A DNA stretch of 64,000 nt from Catellatospora coxensis (GTDB taxonomy: Bacteria; Actinomycetota; Actinomycetes; Mycobacteriales; Micromonosporaceae), in the NCBI RefSeq assembly GCF_016862635.1, contig NZ_BONI01000002.1, positions 1 to 64,000 of the forward strand, given 5' to 3'. Position 1 is the first letter of the stretch. Each line of letters opens with the position of its first letter. Shown here one piece after another: positions 40,695-48,215 of the stretch. The translations under genes and the position numbers were made by a program. Under the pieces are notes generated by a model that was given only the letters and a program-made list of their open reading frames with translations, did no database searches and was not told where the DNA came from.

Positions 40695-41876
40695 TCAGTT
40701 CACCGCGGGCGGGTCCTCGTCGGTGAACTCGGCACGCACCACGAGGTCGCTGCTGCGCAGGGTGCCGGTGGCGGCCGGTCTGCGGCCCGCGCCGAGGTCC
40801 CAGATCTCCTCGGCGAGCGCCTTGCCGGTGGTCAGGTCGACGATCAGGCGGGTCTGGTACCACCTGCCCCCGTCGTCCTTGCGGACGAAGCCGACCGCGG
40901 TGCCGGTGCGCCCGTGCTGGTCCTGGACGGTGCCGAGCACCGTGGCGCCCTTGACCTCGGCGAGCACCCGGTAGGCCGCCGCCCGTACCCGCGGGGACAC
41001 GGGCAGGTCGGAGACGAGCTGCTGCGCCGCCACGAAGAGGGCGTGGTCGGTGGCGATCTGCACCTCGCTGCGGCCGAGCATTCCGGACAGCGTGCGCCGT
41101 AGCGCCTGTGGTTCGGCGGGCAGGGCGTTCAGCTGGGCGAGGGTGACCTGGCCGCCGGCCAGTTCGTAGGTGGGCAGGGCGTGGGTCTGCTTCTCGGAAC
41201 CTCGGGGCGCGGGGCGGCCGGGCATGGGCCGCCACGGCCCGGGATCGGGCGTGAGGACGAGCTTGCCTTCGATCACGACCCACCGCGTCGGGGAGCCGTC
41301 CGCCTGCCAGGCCGCGACGTCCTCGGCGGTGATCGGGGCGGCTCCGGCGAAGCGTTTGCGGGCCGCGCCGGCGTACGCGGTGCTCATGTTGTCCCAGTAG
41401 GCTCTCTCCATCCCGTACCGGATGTGATACGGCCGGGTCGCCGGGCCGACGCGCAGCGGTTGGGCGTTCTCTTTGGCCAGCACCCAGTAGCGGCCGCTGG
41501 TCGCGGTGCCCGCCTCGATGCGTTCGGCGGCGACCAGGAAGAACTGCCGGGCCGTCCGCGGTGCCGGAGCCGCGGAGGCCGCTGTCGTGACGTCGACTCC
41601 GAGCGATGGTGTGCCCTCGGCCCGGGGCGGTGTCGTGCCGGTGCCGGTGCCGCCGGCCAGGAAGACCGCGACCGCCGCGGTCAGGGCGGCCGCCGGCAGC
41701 CCTGCGGCCAGGGCGATCCGCAGCGCGGGCCGCCGTGTCCGGCCGGTCTTGACCCGTGCGGCTCGGTCGGCCGGGGCCGCTGCGACGCCGTCGAGGACCC
41801 GCCGTCCCTCGGCGCTGCCCGCCCAGCCGGCCGAGGTGCGCGGGCGGGTGGCGCGTACCAGTTCGTCGATGTTCAT
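40695..41876 (-). CDS. CU044_5270-type protein, probable ECF sigma partner
   Basis: 393 residues. The N-terminal ~45 residues (MNIDELVRATRP, GRRVLDGV) are cytoplasmic. One membrane helix follows (LRIALAAGLPAAALTAAVAVFLAG), then a ~300-residue outer domain (QFFLVAAERIEAG, YWVLAKENAQP, LPAEPQALRRTL, YQTRLIVDLTTGKALAEEIWDLG). This layout is that of CU044_5270 family proteins, which often follow an ECF sigma gene. It starts 8 bases after the sigma stop and is co-transcribed. It probably tunes that sigma factor or responds to envelope stress. The anti-sigma role is inferred from position. Confidence 0.75.
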   Translation of the reverse strand: MNIDELVRATRPRTSAGWAGSAEGRRVLDGVAAAPADRAARVKTGRTRRPALRIALAAGLPAAALTAAVAVFLAGGTGTGTTPPRAEGTPSLGVDVTTAASAAPAPRTARQFFLVAAERIEAGTATSGRYWVLAKENAQPLRVGPATRPYHIRYGMERAYWDNMSTAYAGAARKRFAGAAPITAEDVAAWQADGSPTRWVVIEGKLVLTPDPGPWRPMPGRPAPRGSEKQTHALPTYELAGGQVTLAQLNALPAEPQALRRTLSGMLGRSEVQIATDHALFVAAQQLVSDLPVSPRVRAAAYRVLAEVKGATVLGTVQDQHGRTGTAVGFVRKDDGGRWYQTRLIVDLTTGKALAEEIWDLGAGRRPAATGTLRSSDLVVRAEFTDEDPPAVN

Positions 41877-41884
41877 GGCGCTCC

Positions 41885-42427
41885 TCACACTGCCAACGGA
41901 TTGCGGACTGCCGACGGGTGGTCTTCGGCTCCGGCGACCTGCTGGTATGCCGAGCGGAAGCGGTTGCGGGCGCGGTGCAGCCGGACCAGGTAGGCCGGGC
42001 GGGAGATGTCGAGGACCCGGGCGGCCTCGGCGGGGGTCAGGTCGAACCAGTTCGCGGTGATCAGGACTTCGCGGTCGCGCTCGCCGAGCGCGTCCAGAGC
42101 CCGGCATACGTGGTCGCGGCGGGCGACGTCGTCGGCGAGTCCGTCCCGTTCAGACTCCTCGACGGCCAGGGTGACCAGGCGCTGTCCCAGGGCGGCCGAG
42201 GCGGCCCCGTGCCGGTGGCGGGCCAGCACGATGTTGCGGGCCGCGCCGAACAGCCAGCCGCGTTCCTCGCCGGCGCGGATCCGGTCCAGGGACCGCCAGG
42301 CGGCCAGGAACACCTCGCCGACCACGTCCGGGGCGTCCTGGCGGCCGACCCGCCACGTCGCGTACGCGTGGATGTCGTCGGCATGTCTGCGGAACAGTTC
42401 CGTCAGCCGTTCTTGCCGTTCTCGCAT
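41885..42427 (-). CDS. ECF RNA polymerase sigma factor
   Basis: 180 residues. Region 2 reads ELFRRHADDIHAYATWRVG, DAPDVVGEVFLAAWR and ERGWLFGAARNIVLARHR. Region 4 reads ALDALGERDREVLITANWFDLTPAEAARVLDISRPAYLVRLHRARNR. ATG 42427 has GGAGGTG 2-3 bases upstream. It directs RNA polymerase to a small regulon, usually including its own operon. The paired membrane protein follows 8 bases downstream. Confidence 0.92.
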   Translation of the reverse strand: MRERQERLTELFRRHADDIHAYATWRVGRQDAPDVVGEVFLAAWRSLDRIRAGEERGWLFGAARNIVLARHRHGAASAALGQRLVTLAVEESERDGLADDVARRDHVCRALDALGERDREVLITANWFDLTPAEAARVLDISRPAYLVRLHRARNRFRSAYQQVAGAEDHPSAVRNPLAV

Positions 42428-42573
42428 GGCACCTCCGTGAGTCGCGCTGTCGACGGGTACTTGTCGAGCCGCGCGCCAGGAATTACAGGCCGGCCGCGAC
42501 GATCATTGTCAGCGCTTCGCGTGGTCGGGCGCTCATCACCTTGGCTGTACGATGAGCTGCGAGTGAAGGGCTG

Positions 42574-43269
42574 ATGTCGTTGGCTACCCGAACCAGGCGC
42601 ACCGAGTCACGGCCCGCGTTGAGCCGGGACCGCGTGCTGCGGGCGGCGATCGAGATCGCCGACGAGGGCGGTATCGCCGCGGTGACGATGCGCCGGCTGG
42701 CCGAGAGCCTCGGGGCCGAGGCGATGTCGCTCTACCACCACGTGGCCAACAAGGAGCAGGTCCTGGACGGCGTCGTCGACGTCATCGCGACCGAGATCAA
42801 CGAGGCCGTCGGCCGGATCACGCTGCCGACCCGCGGCGCGGCCTGGCAGGGCGCGGCCCGCGAGCGCATCCTGACGGCCCGGCGGCTGCTGCTGCGGCAC
42901 CGGTGGGCGCCCGCGGTGTTCGAGTCGCGGACCACGACCAGCCCCGCGGTGCTGCTGTACTACGACGGCCTGGTCGGCATCATGCGCGACGGCGGGTTCT
43001 CCAACGACCTGGCCCACCGGGCGATGCACGCGCTCGGCAGCCGGGCGCTGGGCTTCAGCCAGGAGCTGTTCAGCCCGGGTGACGGGCCGACCACCGGCGA
43101 GCCGGATCCGGTCATGGCGGCCATGGCGGCGCGGCTGCCCCACCTGGTCGGCATGCTGAGCGAGGTCATGCACGTCGATCCTGATGCGACGCTGGGCTGG
43201 TGCGACGAGCAGGCGGAGTTCGAGTTCGGACTGGACCTGATCCTCGACGGCCTCGACCGCCGCCGCTGA
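42574..43269 (+). CDS. TetR-family regulator
   Basis: 231 residues. The N-terminal HTH reads LSRDRVLRAAIEIADEGGIAAVTMRRLAESLGAEAMSLYHHVANKEQVL. The C-terminal ligand domain is of the type found in TetR proper. A TACGAT box at 42549-42554 is a likely -10. The gene is followed by three tandem CTTAC-N3-GTAAG palindromes and an oxidoreductase gene, so it most likely represses that gene and is relieved by a small hydrophobic ligand. The Shine-Dalgarno (GAAGGG) is only 3 bases from the ATG. Confidence 0.88.
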   Translation: MSLATRTRRTESRPALSRDRVLRAAIEIADEGGIAAVTMRRLAESLGAEAMSLYHHVANKEQVLDGVVDVIATEINEAVGRITLPTRGAAWQGAARERILTARRLLLRHRWAPAVFESRTTTSPAVLLYYDGLVGIMRDGGFSNDLAHRAMHALGSRALGFSQELFSPGDGPTTGEPDPVMAAMAARLPHLVGMLSEVMHVDPDATLGWCDEQAEFEFGLDLILDGLDRRR

Positions 43270-43302
43270 CCCTCCACTTAAGGGATTTCCCTCCTTGACT
43301 GC

Positions 43303-43347
43303 CTTACGGCGTAAGTCTACCTTACAACGTAAGACTTACAACGTAAG
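43303..43347. promoter_or_regulatory. three tandem CTTAC-N3-GTAAG operators
   Basis: 13-base palindromes at 43303-43315 (spacer GGC), 43321-43333 and 43335-43347 (spacer AAC), just upstream of the oxidoreductase ATG at 43362. Half-sites fit TetR-type binding. Occupation would cover the promoter and block the ribosome site AGGAGA. Confidence 0.85.
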
Positions 43348-43361
43348 GTCAGGAGACCTCG

Positions 43362-44351
43362 ATGAAGGCGTACATGCTCCACTCCTACGGGCCGCCCGAG
43401 AATCTGCACCTCACCGACGTCGACGAGCCCACGCCCGGGCCCGGCGAGGTGCTCGTCCGGGTCCGCGCCACCTCGATCAACCCGTACGACTGGCACCACC
43501 TGCGCGGCGAGCCCGTCGTCGCCCGGTTCATGGGCGGCGGCTTCGGCAAACGCCGCCCGACCCACCCCATCCTGGGCTGCGACGTGGCCGGCGAGGTCGC
43601 CGCGGTCGGCCCCGGGGTCACCCGCTTCCGCCCCGGCGACGAGGTCTACGCGCTCGTCACCCACGGCGGCTTCGCGCAGTACACCTGCATCCCCGAGGAC
43701 CACCTGGCGCTCAAGCCGCGCAGCCTGTCCTTCGAGCAGGCCGCCACGGTGCCGATGGCCGCGCTGACCGCGCTCGTCGCGATCCGCGACAACGCCAAGG
43801 TCCAGCCGGGACAGCGCGTCGTCGTCAACGGGGCCTCCGGCGGCGTCGGGACGTACGCGGTGCAGCTCGCCCGCGCGGCGGGCGCGCAGGTGACCGGGGT
43901 GTGCAGCGCGCGCAACGCCGAACTCGTCCGGTCCATCGGCGCCACGCAGGTCATCGACTACACCACCCAGGACTTCACCCGGCTCGTCCGCGACCACGAC
44001 GCGCTCATCGACATCGCCAGCAGCCCGTCGGTCTGGGCCGCGCGGCGCGTACTGCGCCCGTCCGGCACCTACGTCGTCGTCGGCGGCAACGCGGGACGGT
44101 GGGCCAGGCCGGTCGACCACATGATCGCCGCCACCCTGATGGGCAAGCTCGCCTCCCAGCCCGTGGTCATCACCGACACCCCGGCCGCCCCGGCCAGCGC
44201 CCGCGACCTGGTCGAACTGACCCCGCTGTTCGACTCCGGCGAAGTGACGCCGGTCGTGGAGCGGCGGTTCCCGTTCGCGCAGCTGCCCGAGGCGATCCGT
44301 CACGTCGAGACGGGGCGCGCCCGCGGCAAGGTGGTGGTGGCCGTCGAGTGA
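43362..44351 (+). CDS. zinc-independent MDR oxidoreductase (quinone reductase-like)
   Basis: 329 residues of the medium-chain dehydrogenase/reductase superfamily. A GroES-like N-terminal domain (PGPGEVLVRVRATSINPYDWHHLRG, GCDVAGEVAAVGPGV) is followed by an NADPH-binding Rossmann fold with VVNGASGGVGTYAVQLARAAGAQVTGV. The catalytic-zinc cysteine of alcohol dehydrogenases is absent (NPYDWH), so it is quinone-oxidoreductase-like. It lies 92 bases after the TetR gene behind three operators and is expected to be induced by that regulator's ligand, perhaps a reactive quinone or enone. Confidence 0.9.
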   Translation: MKAYMLHSYGPPENLHLTDVDEPTPGPGEVLVRVRATSINPYDWHHLRGEPVVARFMGGGFGKRRPTHPILGCDVAGEVAAVGPGVTRFRPGDEVYALVTHGGFAQYTCIPEDHLALKPRSLSFEQAATVPMAALTALVAIRDNAKVQPGQRVVVNGASGGVGTYAVQLARAAGAQVTGVCSARNAELVRSIGATQVIDYTTQDFTRLVRDHDALIDIASSPSVWAARRVLRPSGTYVVVGGNAGRWARPVDHMIAATLMGKLASQPVVITDTPAAPASARDLVELTPLFDSGEVTPVVERRFPFAQLPEAIRHVETGRARGKVVVAVE

Positions 44352-44412
44352 GGCCCCGAAGCCGGTCCTGCGGGGACCGCGGGTGTCGGTCAAGATTGCT
44401 ACGCTCCGCGCC

Positions 44413-45480
44413 ATGTTCTCGGAGGACGTTGACGCCGACCTGCGGCAGATGGCAGACGACCCCTCGTTTCCGCACCGCGACGCCGCCCGGCACGCGGTGC
44501 GGTTCCGCGCCGGCGGCGACGTGGCGGACCTGGTCGCGGTGCACGACGATCCGCACCCGTGCGGGATGACGGACATCCTGTTCGCCATGGCCGGCGCGAA
44601 GCGGCACTGGCTCAACTGGGTGCCGATGCCCAGCGAGGCGATCACCAACATCGCCAACGAGGTCGGCAGCCGCCGGGCACAGGGCGAGGAGCTCGTCCTC
44701 ACCGGCCTCGGCCTGTCGGCCGGCGAAGCCGCCAGCGCCGTGACCGCGTGCCGCCGGGTCACCGGCCCGCTCGACATCGCGGTCGCCGGCTTCCCCCACC
44801 CCGACATCCGGGTGCCCCTGCGGCCCGGCCGGTACGCGGTCTGGCGCTACGACGGCGACGAGCCGCTGCCCGCCGTCGCGGTGCCGTCGCCCGCCGCGGT
44901 CGCGCTGCTGCACGAGGTCGCGGGCGAGCCGTGGCAGTCGCCGCTGTCGGGATACACCAAGGCCGCGCCGCTCGGCGAGCTGCCGCTGGACGACCTGCTC
45001 GGGCTGCTCGCGCACCTGCCGGGGCCGCCGGACACGGGGCGCTGGCAGCACCTGGCCAAGTCGACACCGACGTACTGGTACCGGCTCATGCAGCCGTGGG
45101 TGTGCCTGGGCATCCTGCACCACGCCGCCGGCGAGCCGTGGCCGACGTCGACCCGCCGCCAGGTGCTGGTCGACCTCGCGTTCGGGGTCGAGGACTGGGT
45201 CAGCGACGCCGCCCTGTTCGCGCTCGTCACCGCCGCGTACCGGACGCCGGAGCTGCGCGAGGAGGTGCGGACGCTGGTCCGGGCCCGGCTCGACGCGGCC
45301 GTCGCGGCCCGCCGCGCGGTCACCATCGAGGAGTCCCTGGCGAAACTGATGCTGGTCACGCCGGGCTGCCAGTCCGTGGACCGGACCGTGGCGCAGGCGG
45401 TGCTGGACCGCGCCGAGCAGGACGACGAGGACGAACCCGTCGCGCCGGCGAAACGCCGCTGGTGGCAGCGCGGCCGCTGA
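44413..45480 (+). CDS. hypothetical protein, about 355 residues
   Basis: I do not recognise this family. The first part (FSEDVDADLRQMADDPSFPHRDAARHAVRFRAGG) looks like helical repeats. The rest is mostly helical with conserved-looking Trp-rich stretches (GAKRHWLNWVPMPSEAIT, STPTYWYRLMQPWVCLGILHHAAGEPWP) and a basic tail KRRWWQRGR. There is no signal peptide or membrane helix. Probably leaderless: TACGCT at 44400-44405 lies 7 bases before ATG 44413. An upstream in-frame start at 44383 lacks support. It ends in a hairpin repeat shared with another site in the window. Confidence 0.7.
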   Translation: MFSEDVDADLRQMADDPSFPHRDAARHAVRFRAGGDVADLVAVHDDPHPCGMTDILFAMAGAKRHWLNWVPMPSEAITNIANEVGSRRAQGEELVLTGLGLSAGEAASAVTACRRVTGPLDIAVAGFPHPDIRVPLRPGRYAVWRYDGDEPLPAVAVPSPAAVALLHEVAGEPWQSPLSGYTKAAPLGELPLDDLLGLLAHLPGPPDTGRWQHLAKSTPTYWYRLMQPWVCLGILHHAAGEPWPTSTRRQVLVDLAFGVEDWVSDAALFALVTAAYRTPELREEVRTLVRARLDAAVAARRAVTIEESLAKLMLVTPGCQSVDRTVAQAVLDRAEQDDEDEPVAPAKRRWWQRGR

Positions 45481-45532
45481 TCCTCACCGTTGCGGCGGCG
45501 GTCGTTCCCGCAGGCAGCGGCCAATTGAGGTT

Positions 45533-45580
45533 AGGAAGGGCACCTTCCACAACGCATAGCGATGTGCAGGTGCCCTTCCT
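45533..45580. repeat. dispersed hairpin repeat, copy 1, between convergent genes
   Basis: Arms AGGAAGGGCACCT (45533-45545) and AGGTGCCCTTCCT (45568-45580). The loop contains ACAACGCATAGCGATGTG. The whole element is nearly identical to 54301-54346. It lies directly before a convergent stop, so it probably acts as a bidirectional terminator. Such AAGGGCACC hairpins are, from memory, scattered through Micromonosporaceae genomes. Confidence 0.8.
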
Positions 45581-45581
45581 T

Positions 45582-46574
45582 TCATCGGGGGCGGCCGGTG
45601 AGCAGGGCGCTGCCCAGCGGGGTCACGATGTGCAGCATGTTCCTGCCGTACGGGCGGGTTCGCAGCAGACCCGCCCGGCGCAGTGTCGTGGCGTGCTCGC
45701 TGGCGCTGGACAGCGAGATGCGGACCCGGCGGGCGAGTTCGGTGGTGGTGCAGCCCTGCGGGTGCAGCTGCGCCGCCCGCAGCACCGCGGCGCGGGTGTG
45801 GCCCAGCAGCGCGACCAGCTCGCCGTCCGGCGGCGGCGCGCGTTCGGCGTCCCAGTCGGGGTCGTGGTCGATCGGGTACACCAGCACCGGCGGCCGGTCG
45901 GCGGCCCGCAGCGTCACGGGCGTGCCCCGGCAGAAGAACGAGGGCAGCAGCACCAGCCCTCGCCCGGCCAGGTGGATGTCGCGGTCGTTCGGGTAGGCGA
46001 CGTGCAGGGTCGGCGAGTCCCACCGGATCGTCGGATGCAGCGTGCTCAGCAGCCGGTCGACGCCCCCGTCGACCAGGAACCGGGCCCCGCGGGCGCGGGC
46101 GCCGGCGACCTGCCCGGAGATCAGCTCCCAGTGGCCGGCGAGCACCGCCTCGAAGTAGGCGCGCATCGCCGACACCAGCGCGGTCACCTCGGCGCGGTCG
46201 CCGTCGGCCAGCCGTTCGGCCCGCTCGCGCGGGCAGTGCCGCGGCAGCACCCGGCGCAGGTCGGCGCGCAGGTGGTCGACGGGTGTCGCCCGCACCTCGG
46301 CCAGGCCCGCGGCGAGGCCCTCGTCGGCGTCGGGCAGGCCGCGGGTCGGGGTCAGGAAGTCGGGCGAGTAGCCCGTGGGCGGGGCCAGGCTCAGCAGCGC
46401 CCGCATCTCGGGGGTCAGACGGGTTATCGCCCGCCGCCGCCACGAGCCGAGGGCCGGCGGCGCGTGCCCGCTGGTCAGCGCGTGCTGGCTGAGCAGGGAT
46501 TCCCACAGTGGATCGGCGCCTGCGGCCAGCCGCAGCGAGCCCAGGTCTGCGGCGGTGAAGTGGATACGCAGCAT
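45582..46574 (-). CDS. ArsR-like winged-helix regulator with long N-terminal domain
   Basis: 330 residues. The C-terminal ~90 residues form an ArsR-type winged helix (LVALLGHTRAAVLRAAQLHPQGCTTTELARRVRISLSSASEHATTLRRAGLLRTRPYGRNMLHIVTPLG). The first ~230 residues are a helical domain found with this HTH in actinobacterial regulators (MLRIHFTAADLGSLRLA, PLWESLLSQHAL, FYF-like SFFCRGTPVTL). No metal-binding Cys motif is visible in the HTH, so metal sensing is unlikely. It is divergent from the secreted GH43 gene and could regulate it, though the 181-base gap shows no obvious palindromic operator. Confidence 0.82.
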   Translation of the reverse strand: MLRIHFTAADLGSLRLAAGADPLWESLLSQHALTSGHAPPALGSWRRRAITRLTPEMRALLSLAPPTGYSPDFLTPTRGLPDADEGLAAGLAEVRATPVDHLRADLRRVLPRHCPRERAERLADGDRAEVTALVSAMRAYFEAVLAGHWELISGQVAGARARGARFLVDGGVDRLLSTLHPTIRWDSPTLHVAYPNDRDIHLAGRGLVLLPSFFCRGTPVTLRAADRPPVLVYPIDHDPDWDAERAPPPDGELVALLGHTRAAVLRAAQLHPQGCTTTELARRVRISLSSASEHATTLRRAGLLRTRPYGRNMLHIVTPLGSALLTGRPR

Positions 46575-46755
46575 GGTCGGGCCTCCGCTGCGCGGACTCT
46601 ACCGCCAGACCGGCAATACGGGCAATCAGTGATGTCCATGCGGCGATCTGCCGGGCACCCTTCGGCTCTGCCCGAAGCGAGTGGCACCGCTCGATGCGCG
46701 GGTCGCATGCTCTGTCGCGACCGCGCTCCACCATCCCGAGACGGGAGTTGATCCG

Positions 46756-48162
46756 ATGCGACGCCTGGTTGTGCTGCTCACGACGCTCGTGCTGCTCATA
46801 CCCGCCGCGCCCGCGCTGGCGGCGGGCACGTTCACCAACCCGCTCAACGGCAGCGCGGACCCGACGCTGACCTACGTCAACGGCAACTACTACCTGGCCA
46901 CCACGCTCGGCGACCGGATCGGGATCTGGAAGTCGCCGACGCTGAAAGGGCTCGCCACGGCCGGTGAGCACACGGTGTGGCGCGACAGCGATCCCAGCCG
47001 CAACCAGCAGATGTGGGCCCCGGGGCTGTACCGGTTCGGGCAGCGCTGGTACGTCTACTACACGGCCAGCAACGGCATCGACGCCAACCACCGCACGTAC
47101 GTGATCGAGTCCGACGGCGACGACCCGCTCGGGCCGTACCACTTCAAGGCCCGCATCGCCGACCACGGTGAGTACGCGATCGACGGTGAGCCGTTCGTGC
47201 ACAACGGGCAGATGTACTTCGCGTGGAGCGGTCCCGGCCGCGGCATGGGCGGCCCGGCGCAGATCTACCTGCAGCGCATGGACACGCCCTGGTCGACGAC
47301 CGGTTCGCGGATGGCGCTGCCGGCCAGCGGCGGCTGCACCGAGGTGCGCGAGGGCGCGGTCGGGCTGCGCGGCAGCGGGCGGCTGTTCCTCGTGTACTCC
47401 ACCTGCGACACCGGCAAGCCGGACTACCAGCTGTGGATGAAGTCGATCGCCGACGGGGCGGACCCGATGGTGGCGGGCAACTGGGTGCAGCACGCGGGGC
47501 CGGTGTTCTGGCGCAACGACGCCGCGGGCGTGTACGGGCCGGGACACAACGGGTTCTTCAAGTCACCGGACGGGACCGAGGACTGGATCGTCTACCACGG
47601 CAAGACCACGTCGGCGTACACGTACGCGGGCCGTACCACGCGTGCGCAGAAGATCAGCTGGAACGGCGACGGCACCCCGAACTTCGGCCGGCCGGTCGCG
47701 CTGGGCACGGCGCTGACGCCGCCGTCGGGTGATCCGGACAACCCGTCCACGGCCTGGTCGGCGATCGTCGACAACACCACCGAGGGGCGCTTCACGGCGA
47801 GCGCGAACTGGGGCGTGTCGTCGTACTCGGTGCAGCGCTACGGCGCCGACTACCGGTTCGCCGAGCCGGTGTCGGCCAGCGACGCGGCCTGGTACCGGTT
47901 CGCGATCCCGGAGACGGGCACGTACCGGGTCGACGCGTGGTGGCCGTCGCTGTCGGGGTACAGCACGAAGGCGCCGTATGTGATCGTCACCGCGAGCGGC
48001 AACCAGACGGTCAACGTCGATCAGCGGTTCAACGGCGGATCATGGCGCACGCTGGGGACCTTCACGCTGACCGCGGGCGACGAGAACAAGGTGGCCGTCA
48101 GCCGCTGGACCAACGGCACGGGCCTGGTCATCGCCGACGCGATCCGCATCACGCGGGTCTGA
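46756..48162 (+). CDS. secreted GH43 glycosidase with golvesin-like C-terminal domain
   Basis: 468 residues. A signal peptide (MRRLVVLLTTLVLLIPAAPALA) precedes a GH43 five-bladed propeller: FTNPLNGSADPTLTYVNGNYYLATT with the general-base Asp in the ADP motif, MWAPGLYRFGQRWYVYYTAS, and YAIDGEPFVHNGQMYFAWSG with the acidic residue. REGAVGLRGSGRLFLVYS supplies the Glu, and GPGHNGFF follows. The last ~130 residues (TEGRFTASANWGVSSYSVQRYG, YRVDAWWPSLSGYS, VIADAIRITRV) match the golvesin/xanthan-lyase-type carbohydrate-binding domain. It probably acts as an alpha-L-arabinofuranosidase or arabinanase on plant polysaccharide. ATG 46756 has CGGGAG upstream. Ends in a hairpin. Confidence 0.88.
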   Translation: MRRLVVLLTTLVLLIPAAPALAAGTFTNPLNGSADPTLTYVNGNYYLATTLGDRIGIWKSPTLKGLATAGEHTVWRDSDPSRNQQMWAPGLYRFGQRWYVYYTASNGIDANHRTYVIESDGDDPLGPYHFKARIADHGEYAIDGEPFVHNGQMYFAWSGPGRGMGGPAQIYLQRMDTPWSTTGSRMALPASGGCTEVREGAVGLRGSGRLFLVYSTCDTGKPDYQLWMKSIADGADPMVAGNWVQHAGPVFWRNDAAGVYGPGHNGFFKSPDGTEDWIVYHGKTTSAYTYAGRTTRAQKISWNGDGTPNFGRPVALGTALTPPSGDPDNPSTAWSAIVDNTTEGRFTASANWGVSSYSVQRYGADYRFAEPVSASDAAWYRFAIPETGTYRVDAWWPSLSGYSTKAPYVIVTASGNQTVNVDQRFNGGSWRTLGTFTLTAGDENKVAVSRWTNGTGLVIADAIRITRV

Positions 48163-48176
48163 CCGGCAGCGGATCC

Positions 48177-48204
48177 GGGAGAGCCGAACCCCCTCGGCTC
48201 TCCC
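48177..48204. terminator. bidirectional hairpin
   Basis: GGGAGAGCCGA (48177-48187) pairs exactly with TCGGCTCTCCC (48194-48204) over 6 bases, with a partly paired GGATC(C)/GATCC outside. It lies between the GH43 stop and the convergent subtilase stop. Confidence 0.8.
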
Positions 48205-48215
48205 AGATCCGGGTC

